This document shows, piece after piece, positions 1 to 7,673 of a DNA stretch of 10,985 nt. The stretch's first letter is position 1; each line of letters opens with the position of its first letter. Where the stretch lies: the NCBI RefSeq assembly GCF_010093535.1, contig NW_022985194.1, positions 682,667 to 693,651 of the forward strand, written 5' to 3'. Origin of the DNA: Lindgomyces ingoldianus (Eukaryota; Ascomycota; Dothideomycetes; Pleosporales; Lindgomycetaceae). Under the pieces are notes generated by a model. It was given only the letters and a program-made list of their open reading frames with translations. It had not been told where the DNA came from and searched no databases. A program made the position numbers and the translations under genes.

Positions 1-175
1 TATTTAAACTCGCAGAGCAGCTCCTCTGCTCCTTAGTTTAATCTAGTTGAGTTACACCACCTCTTGCTTGTAGCTTGAGCATGCCGACCGTGACACCTAC
101 TTTAGCTTGCACCTGCTTCTTCGCCTTCTTCCTGTTACTGCGCGCCTTAAACTCCTTTAGAGCTGTTAAGCGCAG
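1..175 (-). pseudogene. 3' end of the Fot1-like transposase relic, left of the gypsy insertion
   Basis: With the element and one CGCAG removed, the frame from 7671 passes through a hybrid CGC codon into TTA-ACA-GCT at 169-161 and stays open for 43 more codons to a TAA at 40-38. The tail is rich in K, R and Q (K-K-A-K-K-Q-V-Q), as expected for the basic C-terminus of these transposases. It is visibly less A+T-rich than most of the window. The TAA might be a damaged CAA, so the original end could lie left of 38. The element's left inverted terminal repeat is not in the window. Confidence 0.85.
171..175. repeat. Target site duplication CGCAG, left copy
   Basis: Five bases immediately outside the left LTR, identical to those at 7669-7673. 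Five-base duplications are standard for Ty3/gypsy integrases. Collapsing the two copies restores the reading frame of the interrupted transposase gene. Confidence 0.95.
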
Positions 176-376
176 TGTAAAGATGGGATGGTAAGTAGCA
201 CAGATAGCACTGAGAGCAAGCTTTCGGAGAAAGATAGGAGTGTATTGTAAGAGAGACGAATCGCTGCCAAGCTTCGCTTGTCAGGATTTATGCTTATATA
301 CGAAGCACAGGTTATACGACCTCCAAACAGGTCAGGTGAGGCCATACTGGCCCGTTCTGGGACATCTGGCCTTACA
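176..376 (-). repeat. 3' LTR of the gypsy element
   Basis: Second 201-bp LTR copy, bordered by CGCAG on its outer side (171-175) and by a G-run polypurine tract on its inner side. Of the 12 differences from the other copy, this one keeps the G or C in nine and the other in three, so both have been mutated independently since insertion. It remains much less A+T-rich than the internal region of the same element. Confidence 0.95.
293..300 (-). promoter_or_regulatory. TATA-like box in the 3' LTR
   Basis: The same TATATAAG on the minus strand as at 7585-7592, at the same offset in the LTR. If active it would fire leftward out of the element into the remaining 3' end of the transposase relic. Confidence 0.45.
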
Positions 377-388
377 TTATCCCCCCTT
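377..388 (-). promoter_or_regulatory. Polypurine tract next to the 3' LTR
   Basis: On the minus strand this reads AAGGGGGGATAA directly before the LTR start TGTAAGG. A purine run at this place primes plus-strand DNA synthesis in LTR elements, and it independently confirms that the element is oriented on the minus strand. The run of six Gs survives in a region where most TpG has become TpA. A G preceded by G is a poor RIP target, which may explain its survival. Confidence 0.75.
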
Positions 389-982
389 ATAGTAGTCCTA
401 CAACTTAGAGGATAGAACAGATAACAATAGGCCTAAGTGGCATAAAAAAGTGCTACATAATGCCCTAAAAACTTGCTCCTGCTTATTTTAGTTAATTCTA
501 TGCAAGTTTATTTAAAAATAACCTAGAGTTATTAGGTAAAGGTAAAGTAAAAGTACAAAGTAAAAGTAAAGGTGAAATAGCAGTATATCTTACGCTAATA
601 AAGTAGCAGTTAGGACAGTATATATAGGGTCTAACTGTCCTAGAAATCTATCTTCTTTACACCTCTGCCCTCTCTACAGCTTAGAGTTTAGAAGATTTTA
701 AACTTTTTAAGGTAAGTACATTCTAAGCCACTCTAGCGCAATCTAGCGCGAAGGGGTGCTAATAAGCTTTAATAGTCCTATCCTACCCTGCTCACGCCTG
801 CCTGTTGCCTAATCTGCTCTTAGCTTCTTCCTTTGTGCTTAACTTTACTTAACAACTTTAAAATAAACCTCTGCAGCCTACTCTGTTACAATCTAGCTAT
901 AGTTTCTCTTAAAGAAGATTAATTAGCTTTTACTAATATAAACTTACGCTCTAACAACTCTTATGTCTAATGCGTTAATAAA
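389..982. other. Gene-free stretch inside the retrotransposon
   Basis: Between the polypurine tract and the antisense relic. It contains a short purine-rich hexamer-like repeat at 535-577 and otherwise A+T-rich sequence with many CTAG tetramers. If the plus-strand relic is real, its 3'-5' neighbours here could include its promoter, but no convincing motif is seen. Confidence 0.5.
535..577 (+). repeat. Short degenerate GTAAAG/GTAAAA tandem repeat
   Basis: About seven imperfect units of a six-base motif (GTAAAG, GTAAAA, GTACAA and so on), giving a purine-rich plus strand. It is too short and imperfect to be a telomere track. Probably a simple repeat within the element's 3' region. Confidence 0.6.
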
Positions 983-1890
983 ATGTCCTGCAAGGGCATT
1001 ATAAATAAAAGTAGTAGCTATTATATGCTTATAGACAACAAGTTGTGTTGTAGCATAAAAGAAGAGGGAATTAAGTACACTAAGTGTGCTTATTACTTTA
1101 AATCTAGTAAAAAGTGCTTTAAGGTGTGTATTCTAGCTCCTTCTAGCGTATTTACACATAGTCTGTCTAGGCTAACCTTAGATAGCTCTCTATTACCTTT
1201 AAACCTAAACAATAGGCTCTTAAGAACGCTGTGCTTAACATTTTAGCTCTTATTAATCTACTTAACTTTACTTAGTTAGCGTAGGCTAACATAATAGTTA
1301 TGTTATAGGTAAACACTATTATTTAGTTTTTTTAGGTGTAAGTTTTCTTGTTGCAGCATAATCTAGCTTAATTAGCCCTGTTCTAGCTTTTAATAGTTTA
1401 CAGCAAAAACAAAATCCTGTACAACAACTATCTGTACGCGCACAGTAGCGTTATAGGCAAAATTGCTAAGACTAGAGTTGTTTTTAAGAAGCGCGCCTGC
1501 TCTAAAGCTAATATTGCTAAGAAAAAAAAGAAAAAGCGTAAGGCGCTTAAGAAGGACTCTAATAAAGATAAAGCTATAATAACTCTATTTAAAAAGGTAA
1601 GTATGCGCTATTCTTAACTATTCTAGCACTAACTAGCATAATAAAAGAAATATAGTGTTAAAGGTGTCTATGTTACTAAAGCTAAGCAACATTATTATGT
1701 TAATGCTGCTAAAGCTGCTAATGTAATCTACTGCGTCTTTAAAAAGCATAATAAGGCTAATAATATTAGAAATAAGGCTAGTTAGAATTAAACTTTAGCT
1801 AAAAAAAGGTAGCTAACTAGGTATAATAAGAAATATTCTAATAGTTATTCTGCTATTGCAAATTCACCTACAGAGGACCTTAATGTCTAA
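983..1890 (+). pseudogene. Unidentified coding relic antisense to the retrotransposon
   Basis: Not recognised. An ATG-started open frame at 983-1246 (87 codons) begins with a Cys-rich segment (C3, C22, C23, C35, with tyrosines at 13, 14 and 32 that could be former cysteines). From about 1120 the plausible frame shifts by one base. It then continues to about 1890 with stops that are nearly all TAG/TAA, as expected from damaged W or Q codons. In that frame 1387-1613 is open and holds a strongly basic run (K-K-K-K-K-K-R-K at about 1519-1542), and 1657-1890 holds an A/K-rich, helix-like stretch. It lies between pol and the polypurine tract and reads opposite to gag-pol. It may be an extra antisense ORF of this family, a captured host gene or another nested element. 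Function unknown; coding status is inferred from frame continuity. Confidence 0.45.
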
Positions 1891-2413
1891 TCTAGGGCCC
1901 TAATAGCACAATCTAGTGTGATCTAGCGCATCCTATAGTAAAAATAGTTAAGAATGCATAGTATAGTGTAGTTTTAGGTTCTTTAGCTTAAGCTTCTTTC
2001 TTCTTTTTTTAATAAAGTTAAATACCCTTGCATTATGTCTCTTAGACTTAAAGTGTAACTATTTTAGTAGTAATAAATTAATCTGCTTCTAGCTTACTTA
2101 CTTTACAGCTCTTTTATTCTAAAAATCCTAGAATGTCTTGCTAGACTTAAACTCTGCCCTTTTCTTGCTAGTATAGGTTGTTCTAGGCTAGAATGTTTGT
2201 TTCTTCCACATAATAGATTTCCCTAGGTTAAAATAACCCTCTTCTTAACTCTAGTAAGCTATTCTATGCTAGAATAGCTTTACTTAGTCTAACTAAGGAA
2301 TCTTAGGTCTAAATAGGCTATGTTGTCTTTTTATTCCTATAGCGCTATTAAACACCTTTTGTTAAAAAAACTTTAAGTAAGAAAAAAATAAAGTAAAGGT
2401 AGCTATACTTAAT
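1891..2413. other. Region after pol, no assignable gene
   Basis: A+T-rich, CTAG-rich sequence between the end of pol and the plus-strand relic. The minus strand contains short stretches that could be further RIP-damaged coding sequence (about 2280-2040), but no motif is recognisable. Nothing else is supported. Confidence 0.5.
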
Positions 2414-2489
2414 TTATTAAGTTACTTCCTTTTTTCTAAAAAGTTAACTTAAACTAGCATAATTTAATCTTTTGCTATGTATTCCTTTA

Positions 2490-2645
2490 CTCTTCTAGAA
2501 CACTTTTAATGTGTTTAAGCTAATGTTAGGTCTAAGTTCTTATAAGTTTTTTTTAAATAAATAACTTTCTTATTTTATAAGATATTTTTATACTTTAACT
2601 AGATTCTGTCTCTAGTTAAGTATTTTCTCTACATAGTACACATTA
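2490..2645 (-). other. Chromodomain at the C-terminus of pol
   Basis: After the integrase C-terminal segment the frame reads Y-Y-V-E-K-I-L (2637-2617), then a Y-L-(I)-K-(stop)-E-S-Y segment where chromodomains have Y-L-V-K-W-x-G-Y, then F-x-x-N-L, then an E-L segment. Order and spacing match the chromodomain that chromoviruses use to target histone-marked chromatin. The conserved tryptophan of the aromatic cage is now a stop codon. Confidence 0.8.
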
Positions 2646-2689
2646 TCCTCTATAGCGCGTAGAGTGTCTATAATTAGTTCTAATTACAA

Positions 2690-3720
2690 CTTAAGACACC
2701 CTTTCTAAGTATATAGCTCTAAAAGTAAGACATAGAACACTAGATAAACTTCTAGATTAAGTAGGTCTACTTTATACGCCTCTGCGCTAATCTAGCCTAT
2801 AACTTTTTCTAGTTTTAAGAACTTCTAGTCTAACTTTTTCTTTAGCCTTATTAATTTTATGTGTTTATTAAAGACTAATACTTTGTCTTCTACTTATAGC
2901 TGTATATGCTTCTGTTGTTTGTCTACATACTTTTTTTAATATGCATTTACAGCAATAATTTTCTAGTAGCATTTTAACTATAGAGCAAGTGCTTTTGCAG
3001 TAACTCTGTTTACTATGTGTAATTCCCCCTGACCTAGGGGTTCTCTAGGCTAATCTGGCCCTCTTAGGTTTGCTCTGTAGTATGCTTAGAAAGAAGTAAC
3101 TCCTGTAGTTACATGTACGCTATTGTTGTACACAAACTCTACTATTAGTAACTACATTGCCTAATTATCTTGTTCTAGGCAATAGTAACATCTAAGGTAC
3201 TGTTCTAAGGTTTAGTTTTGTCTTTTAGTCTGCCTATTAGTCTTAGGATAGTAGGCTAACAAGAGAATCCTTTATGTGCTAAGATAGTAACAAAAACTAT
3301 CCTAGTACTTTAAGTTTATTATTAGCCTTTAATTAAAAATAATGTTCTTTAGAACTTTATAAAAGTAAATAACTTTTTTTAACTAAACTTTTACTAGGTC
3401 TAAAGCCTCCTAATTAGCTCTAGCTAGCACATAGTAGGCTATCTTAGTAAGATAGTCTACTATTATAAAGATTGCATTGTATACTAACCCTAAGTATTTA
3501 TAAGAGGGCAGCTGCGTTATAAAATCTATTATAACATCCTGCTAGGGCCTATTAGGCAGTGGCAAAGGGTGAAGGAGCCTATATAGGCAGTGTTGTAGAG
3601 CCACTAATTATCTGCACCTTAGGCAGTTATTATAGTACACCTTTATATTCTTCCTAAGCCCTTTTTAATTATATTAATATATAATCTTTTTAAGTGTCTT
3701 TTTTACACTAAAGTAGCCTG
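2690..3720 (-). other. Integrase domain of pol (zinc-binding, DDE core, C-terminal)
   Basis: The zinc-binding end reads G-Y-F (family GHFG, first His now Tyr) and ends in an intact C-x2-C (TGC codons within 3625-3614). The core has D intact in I-D-F-I (3526-3524). The second D is Asn (AAT, 3334-3332), and the E is Lys (AAA, 3226-3224) in Q-T-K-R-Q-N. The spacing between the second D and E is exactly 35 residues, as in retroviral-type integrases. The following R-C-Y segment and the C-terminal K-L-D-(stop)-K-F-L..V..A-Y-K-V-D-L (GPY/F-type) and F-Y-V-L-L-L-E-L-Y are readable. It would have joined element DNA to the CGCAG target. Confidence 0.92.
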
Positions 3721-4339
3721 CTAATAGGCTGTTATAGCACTTCTAGAACACTTTTACCTTCTCTTAGTCTATTGTTAGGGTCTTTCTTTCTATATTAGCT
3801 ATAGTATGTTATTCTAGCCTATTCTAGAGATAAGTGTCTTTATTAAAGTTTTTTTTATCTTTTATTTTACTCTTAGTGTCTAATAAGTCTATTTTATTAT
3901 AGTTTTCTCTAATACCTAACATAAGGTTTTTATTGTTGTCCTTCTCTAGTTCTTTGCTTATAGCTCTTTTAGAATCTAGCTATTTTAGCTCTTATTCTTT
4001 TTTAAAGCAGTTCTTAGCTAAGCCTAAAAAATCTTAAGAACATGTAATAGCTATAACTATTAATTCCTTATTATAATTTTATTAATTTAAGAGGTTGCGC
4101 ATGTCTATTACATACACTATATTTCTCTTCTAAGAAGGCTGTTATAACTTCTTAATATAGTTAAGTCTTCTTAAGGGTCTATCTGCTAGGTTTAGCTTCC
4201 CTAAACAGTGCGTAATAATAAAATTATATTCTATTATCCTTTTATAAGCTTAGACCTGCTAGTAGTTTAAAGTTTTAGTTTCTATAAACTAGCAAAGATT
4301 ATTATAGTCTATAAAAAGTTTAAACAGTAGACTTTAAAA

Positions 4340-4730
4340 GTAATGTTGCTAATATACTAAACTTTTATTAATAGTAAGCAACTTTTTATTATAAGTATTA
4401 TAATTATACTTAGCTTTACTTATCTTTCTTAAAAAAAAGCTAATTAGCCTTTATTAAGCCCTTTTAGTCTTATTTAAGACTAATTAGCTTAAAATGCTAT
4501 AGATTACACCCTCTAAGGTGTTAACTTTTACCTTAGTTTTCTTATTAGCATTAAAATAAGCTAATATAGAAACTTTAAAAAATAAGTTTTAGAGCTTTTA
4601 AAAAGCTGCTTTACCCTTAAGACTAATATTAAGCTTCTAACTTTTTTTCTACTTTTACTTTTAACTACTCTTTACTACATCTAGGCCCTTCTAGGTTAGC
4701 TTAGTAAGAGGTAGGGTAATTAAGAAAAAG
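4340..4730 (-). other. RNase H domain of pol
   Basis: The connection reads K-A-A-F about 45 codons before V-K-V-N-T-L-E-G-V at about 4528-4502, matching the family pattern V-x-V-D-A-S-x-G-V. The first catalytic aspartate is AAC (Asn) at 4522-4520. It would remove RNA from the RNA-DNA hybrid. The domain end is set only by homology in outline. Confidence 0.8.
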
Positions 4731-4849
4731 TTAGTAATAAACTGCCTATAGTAGTTTATAAACTTTATAAAAACGCAAATATCTTAAATAGTTTTTAGCA
4801 TTAGCTACTTCTAAATTATCTTAATTCTTAAAGAGTTAACTTTAACTCT

Positions 4850-5525
4850 TTCTAGGTAAACTATGTACCCTAGGTACTTAGTCTTCTATGTGTAAAATTT
4901 ACACTTACTAAGTTTTAAGAAAAGCTTTACTTTATATAATCTTTATAGCACCTCTTTAACATAAATAACTTGTTCCTCTTTTATGTTAGAATAGACTAGA
5001 ATATTATTAAGGTACATAATACACATTACATTAACTAACCTTGCTAAGGCCTAGTTAATATAAGCCTAGAAAGCTATAGGAGCATTAGTAAGACTAAAAG
5101 GCATAACTTAGTACTTAAAATAACTATATTAAGTCTAGAATACTATCTTTTACTTATCTTCTTTATAAATACATAACATATAGTACACATTATAAATATC
5201 TAGCTTTATATACTACTTTGCTTTTCTAAGTCTTTTAAGAGATTCTAAGATAAGTAGTAGTAGGTAATAATTTTTTATTATAATCTAGTTTAGGCCTCTA
5301 TAATCTACATAGAGCCTTAACTCTTTATCTTTCTTTTTTATAAATAAGATTAGAGCTTTTATAGAAGACTTAGACCTCTAAATTTACTTTTTCTATAGAT
5401 AATTATTAATATATTTACAAAAATGCTGTAACTTATACTCTAATAAGCTATATAGTAGTTAGTAAAAAGGCTTTGTCCCTTTCTCTAGCTTAATAGCTAG
5501 ATCCTGCGGGCTATGTAGTAGTACT
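4850..5525 (-). other. Reverse transcriptase domain of pol
   Basis: The motif Y-V-D-Y-R-G-L-N is intact at 5311-5288, and the KLD of motif A is readable further on. The active-site YxDD reads Y-L-N-N at 5014-5003: both catalytic aspartates are asparagine codons (AAT AAT), followed by I-L-V-Y-S as in Ty3/gypsy. After it come the L-S-K-C and Y-L-G-Y-I segments at the palm-thumb junction. G-to-A change explains the loss of both aspartates. It once copied element RNA into DNA. Confidence 0.92.
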
Positions 5526-5769
5526 TCTAATATTTTATTAGACTTAACTACATCTGCATATTCTTTATACTCTAGTTTTAACTTAAGCTTTACAGGTCCT
5601 AAAGAATCTTTAGTGTTATTAGACAGCATGCTGCAGACATAGACATCTGTATTAAGACTCTACATAGTTTACTTAAACTTTACTGCGTCTTCTAAGGCTA
5701 CCTTAGTGTACTTTAGCACACTATAGTCTTTTACACTTCTAAATAACATATGTCTTATATAAAAGTTTA

Positions 5770-6060
5770 GCTTTAAATTAAACTAATTAATCTAAAGTAA
5801 ACCTAAATATATTAAGGGTCCTTTTAGGTTTATTACTATAAACAGCACTTTATAAGTCTAAACTTTTCCTTAAGAGTCTACAATCTTTACATTTATAACT
5901 ATAAAGCTGTAGACAGTAAAGTCTAATCTATTAGGTGCCTTTAGAAAGACACCTAGTAGGGGCTTAATCTTAAGATTTTGCTTCTTAGCTATTATAGTAG
6001 ACAGGATGTTTAATTAAGCTTCTTTGTCTACTATAGCCTAAAGGTCTTCTAATAACTCTA
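5770..6060 (-). other. Retropepsin-like protease domain of pol
   Basis: The codons around 6028 read V-D-K-E-A where retropepsins of this class have V-D-S-G-A. The catalytic aspartate codon GAC is kept at 6028-6026, while the S-G of the active-site triad has become K-E. A beta-strand-rich stretch of typical length follows and leads in frame into RT. In the element it would cut Gag-Pol. The domain is recognised by motif and position only. Confidence 0.65.
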
Positions 6061-6191
6061 TGCTTACTATTACTAATAATAAAGTTAACTTTTTTAAGTA
6101 TAACAAGTTTTAAAGGTTTCTAAGCTCCTTTTTATTACTTACTAGAGTAATATAGGCTAAAAAAAAAAGCTTAGTTTTTCTAGCCCTACTC

Positions 6192-6202
6192 TTTTTTTTT
6201 TT
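6192..6202 (-). other. A11 homopolymer at the gag-pol frame change
   Basis: A run of eleven A on the minus strand. Gag (zinc knuckle at 6287-6246) and pol (protease at 6028 and onward) are in different minus-strand frames. Both sides read smoothly if this run had ten A, so the frame change falls here. It could be a slippage indel in a dead element or the site of a programmed frameshift; the sequence alone does not decide. Confidence 0.6.
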
Positions 6203-6880
6203 GCTTATTCTTGTTAGACTTGTTTTTATTTTTATCCTTTATAAGATAATCTAGGGAAATATAACCTAGCTGCTTATAATTTTAGTAAGTAACCTCTATT
6301 TTATTAAATTTTTGCCTTTTTTTAGCCCTTTTTTAGCTTAAAGGCTTTTTTTATTTTTTTTTAGGCTTCTTTAGGTCCTTATTAGCTAGAGGTAAGGTAA
6401 AACGCCTCTATGTTCCTTTTTTCTTTAACTTTAGCTCTTTTCCCTTCTGCAGGCAGCAGTAGGATATGTTGCTCTACTTTTCTACCTAAGCTAGTGTCTT
6501 TTGCTTACTTTATAGGATATATGTTAAATTACGCTTAATTTTATTAGATAGCGCACTACTAAAGTCTACTGTTATCCTTTCTAGGCTCTTCTTATTAACT
6601 TTAGTCTATAATAGCCTAAGGTAGGCTAGAAGTTTAGTTAGGGACTAATTAAGTTATTATTTATAGTTCTTTATAGCATTATAGGCTACCCTTTTTTATT
6701 CTGCTAGGGTACTTAATGTATTAAGCATCTTATTTTTAAAATCTTACTATGTTAGTAACTATAATAAGTTAACAAGCTTTAAATAAGTGCAGTGTGTCTT
6801 CTATAGTAATTATAGTGTCTTATTAACATATTATAGGCTAAAAGAGATCTTCTGCAATTCTTAAGCAAAGCTTAATAAAC
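6203..6880 (-). pseudogene. gag relic: capsid-like segment and CCHC zinc knuckle
   Basis: One frame with TAG/TAA stops can be followed leftward from about 6880. At about 6752-6540 it resembles the Ty3/gypsy capsid: a (stop)-D-F-K motif where the family has W-x-DF, then a helical stretch with an AY..L..L pattern. At 6287-6246 lies a zinc knuckle with exact C-x2-C-x4-H-x4-C spacing in which all four ligands now read tyrosine (TGC/TGT to TAC/TAT, CAT/CAC to TAT). A lysine-rich tail follows. Gag would form the virus-like particle core, and the knuckle would bind RNA. The upstream start is not resolved. Identification of the knuckle is strong from spacing; the capsid assignment is by resemblance. 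Confidence 0.75.
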
Positions 6881-7467
6881 TCTTTTAATAATAGTTCTTA
6901 TTATCCCTACACTACTAGTTATAGTCCGCCCTGTTCTTCTTTTTATATTAGTGCAGCAGTTTAGGACGCAGTAGGTTTACTTAGTCTTAGGTAAGTTTTA
7001 GTATAATAATGTTTAATACCTTAGTTAGTAACTTATTAAGCGCGTTTATATTACCTGCCTTAAATTAATAATAAATTTCTATTATCCTAGCTAGTTCTTG
7101 CGCTTCCTGCTACTCTTGCAGCTAGGCGCAGGCTTCTGCTAAAGCCTAATTTGCGGGGGTAGACTATGCGTCACTTAGTCCCGCACTGGCCCTTCTAACC
7201 CCTTCTGGGCCCTAAACGCCTTCTAGATAGCTTAACAAGCCTAATCTATAAGAATTTCTATTGTCCCTTTTACTTATCTCTTGCTCTGTTTCTCCCTGTG
7301 TTAGTGTTAACTTTAGTTAAGTATTACTAGAAGCAGCAGTCTTAGCTAGCTTTTTAGGTAATCTTTAAGCGCTAGTTGCATCTAATTCTCTTCTAGCGTT
7401 TCACTTTAACACTATTATGTAGGAATGTTGCCCTTAAGCAGTATGCTGGCTTGTAGAGTAATTTAAA
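6880..7467 (-). other. Leader and 5' part of gag region, unresolved
   Basis: Between the 5' LTR and the recognisable part of gag. The bases next to the LTR (7467 leftward, minus TTTAAATTACTC) should hold a tRNA primer-binding site, but no TGG-started match to a tRNA 3' end is visible. It may have been lost by G-to-A change, or the element may use another priming mode. The part at about 7090-7240 is clearly more GC-rich than its surroundings. The gag start codon cannot be fixed. No other gene is seen. Confidence 0.5.
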
Positions 7468-7668
7468 TGTAAAGATAGGATAGTAAGTAGCACAGATAGC
7501 ACTAAGAGCAAGCTTTTAGAGAAAGATAGGAGTGTATTGTAAGAGAGACAAATCACTGCCAAGCTTCGCTTGTTAGGATTCATGCTTATATACAAAGCAC
7601 AGGTCATACGACCTCCAAACAGGTCAGGTGAGGCCATACTGGCCCGTTCTGGGACATCCGGCCTTACA
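7468..7668 (-). repeat. 5' LTR of the gypsy element (minus-strand sense)
   Basis: This 201-bp copy aligns with 176-376 without gaps and with 12 differences, all C/T or G/A transitions. It is the 5' LTR because gag and pol read leftward from it. On the minus strand it starts TGTAAGGCC and ends CTTTACA. A TATA-like box lies about 77 bp from its start. It is followed outward by the target duplication CGCAG. A short open frame crossing this LTR on the minus strand (7637-7434) has no recognisable motif and is probably not a gene. Confidence 0.95.
7585..7592 (-). promoter_or_regulatory. TATA-like box in the 5' LTR
   Basis: On the minus strand this reads TATATAAG, about 77 bases after the LTR start. 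That is a plausible place for the core promoter that drives the retrotransposon transcript. It is identical in both LTRs. This is called by motif and position only; no transcription start can be seen. Confidence 0.5.
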
Positions 7669-7673
7669 CGCAG
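7669..7673. repeat. Target site duplication CGCAG, right copy
   Basis: Five bases immediately outside the right LTR, identical to 171-175. Both copies are unmutated although CGCAG contains CpG and CpA. Confidence 0.95.

Larger units (their letters stand above)
2414..6191 (-). pseudogene. pol polyprotein relic (PR-RT-RH-IN-chromodomain)
   Basis: A single minus-strand frame runs from about 6190 to tandem TAA stops at 2419-2414, about 1250 codons. It carries, in order, protease, reverse transcriptase, RNase H, integrase and chromodomain, which is the Ty3/gypsy chromovirus order. I checked the frame at 6028 (PR), 5311 and 5014 (RT), 4522 (RNase H), 3526 and 3226 (IN) and 2632 (chromodomain). All are in register, so I find no indel over 3.4 kb. 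Stops are TAG or TAA where the family has W or Q. Catalytic D and E codons have become N and K. Pol would copy the RNA to DNA and integrate it; this copy cannot be translated beyond short peptides. The true end of pol is uncertain because RIP can create stops. Confidence 0.93.
176..7668 (-). mobile_element. Complete but inactivated Ty3/gypsy LTR retrotransposon (chromovirus type)
   Basis: Two 201-bp LTRs (176-376 and 7468-7668) in direct orientation begin TGTAA and end TTACA, and are flanked by the identical 5-mer CGCAG (171-175 and 7669-7673). Read on the minus strand the order is 5' LTR, leader, gag, protease, reverse transcriptase, RNase H, integrase, chromodomain, about 2 kb of non-pol sequence, polypurine tract, 3' LTR. 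RT before integrase and a chromodomain at the end of pol place it in the Ty3/gypsy chromoviruses. All coding parts are full of TAG/TAA stops that transitions explain. The element interrupts a Fot1-like transposase gene. Length is about 7.5 kb, longer than many fungal chromoviruses because of the extra 3' segment. Boundaries are seen directly; family assignment rests on recognised motifs. Confidence 0.95.

Noticed and set aside
3455..3457. Aspartate in I-V-D-Y as the first integrase catalytic residue
   Set aside because: The preceding I-D-F-I aspartate at 3526-3524 is the family's catalytic position and gives the expected spacing to the second site.
7434..7637. 67-codon minus-strand open frame
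   Set aside because: It lies almost wholly inside the 5' LTR, crosses its edge, and has no motif; it is better explained as chance in LTR sequence.
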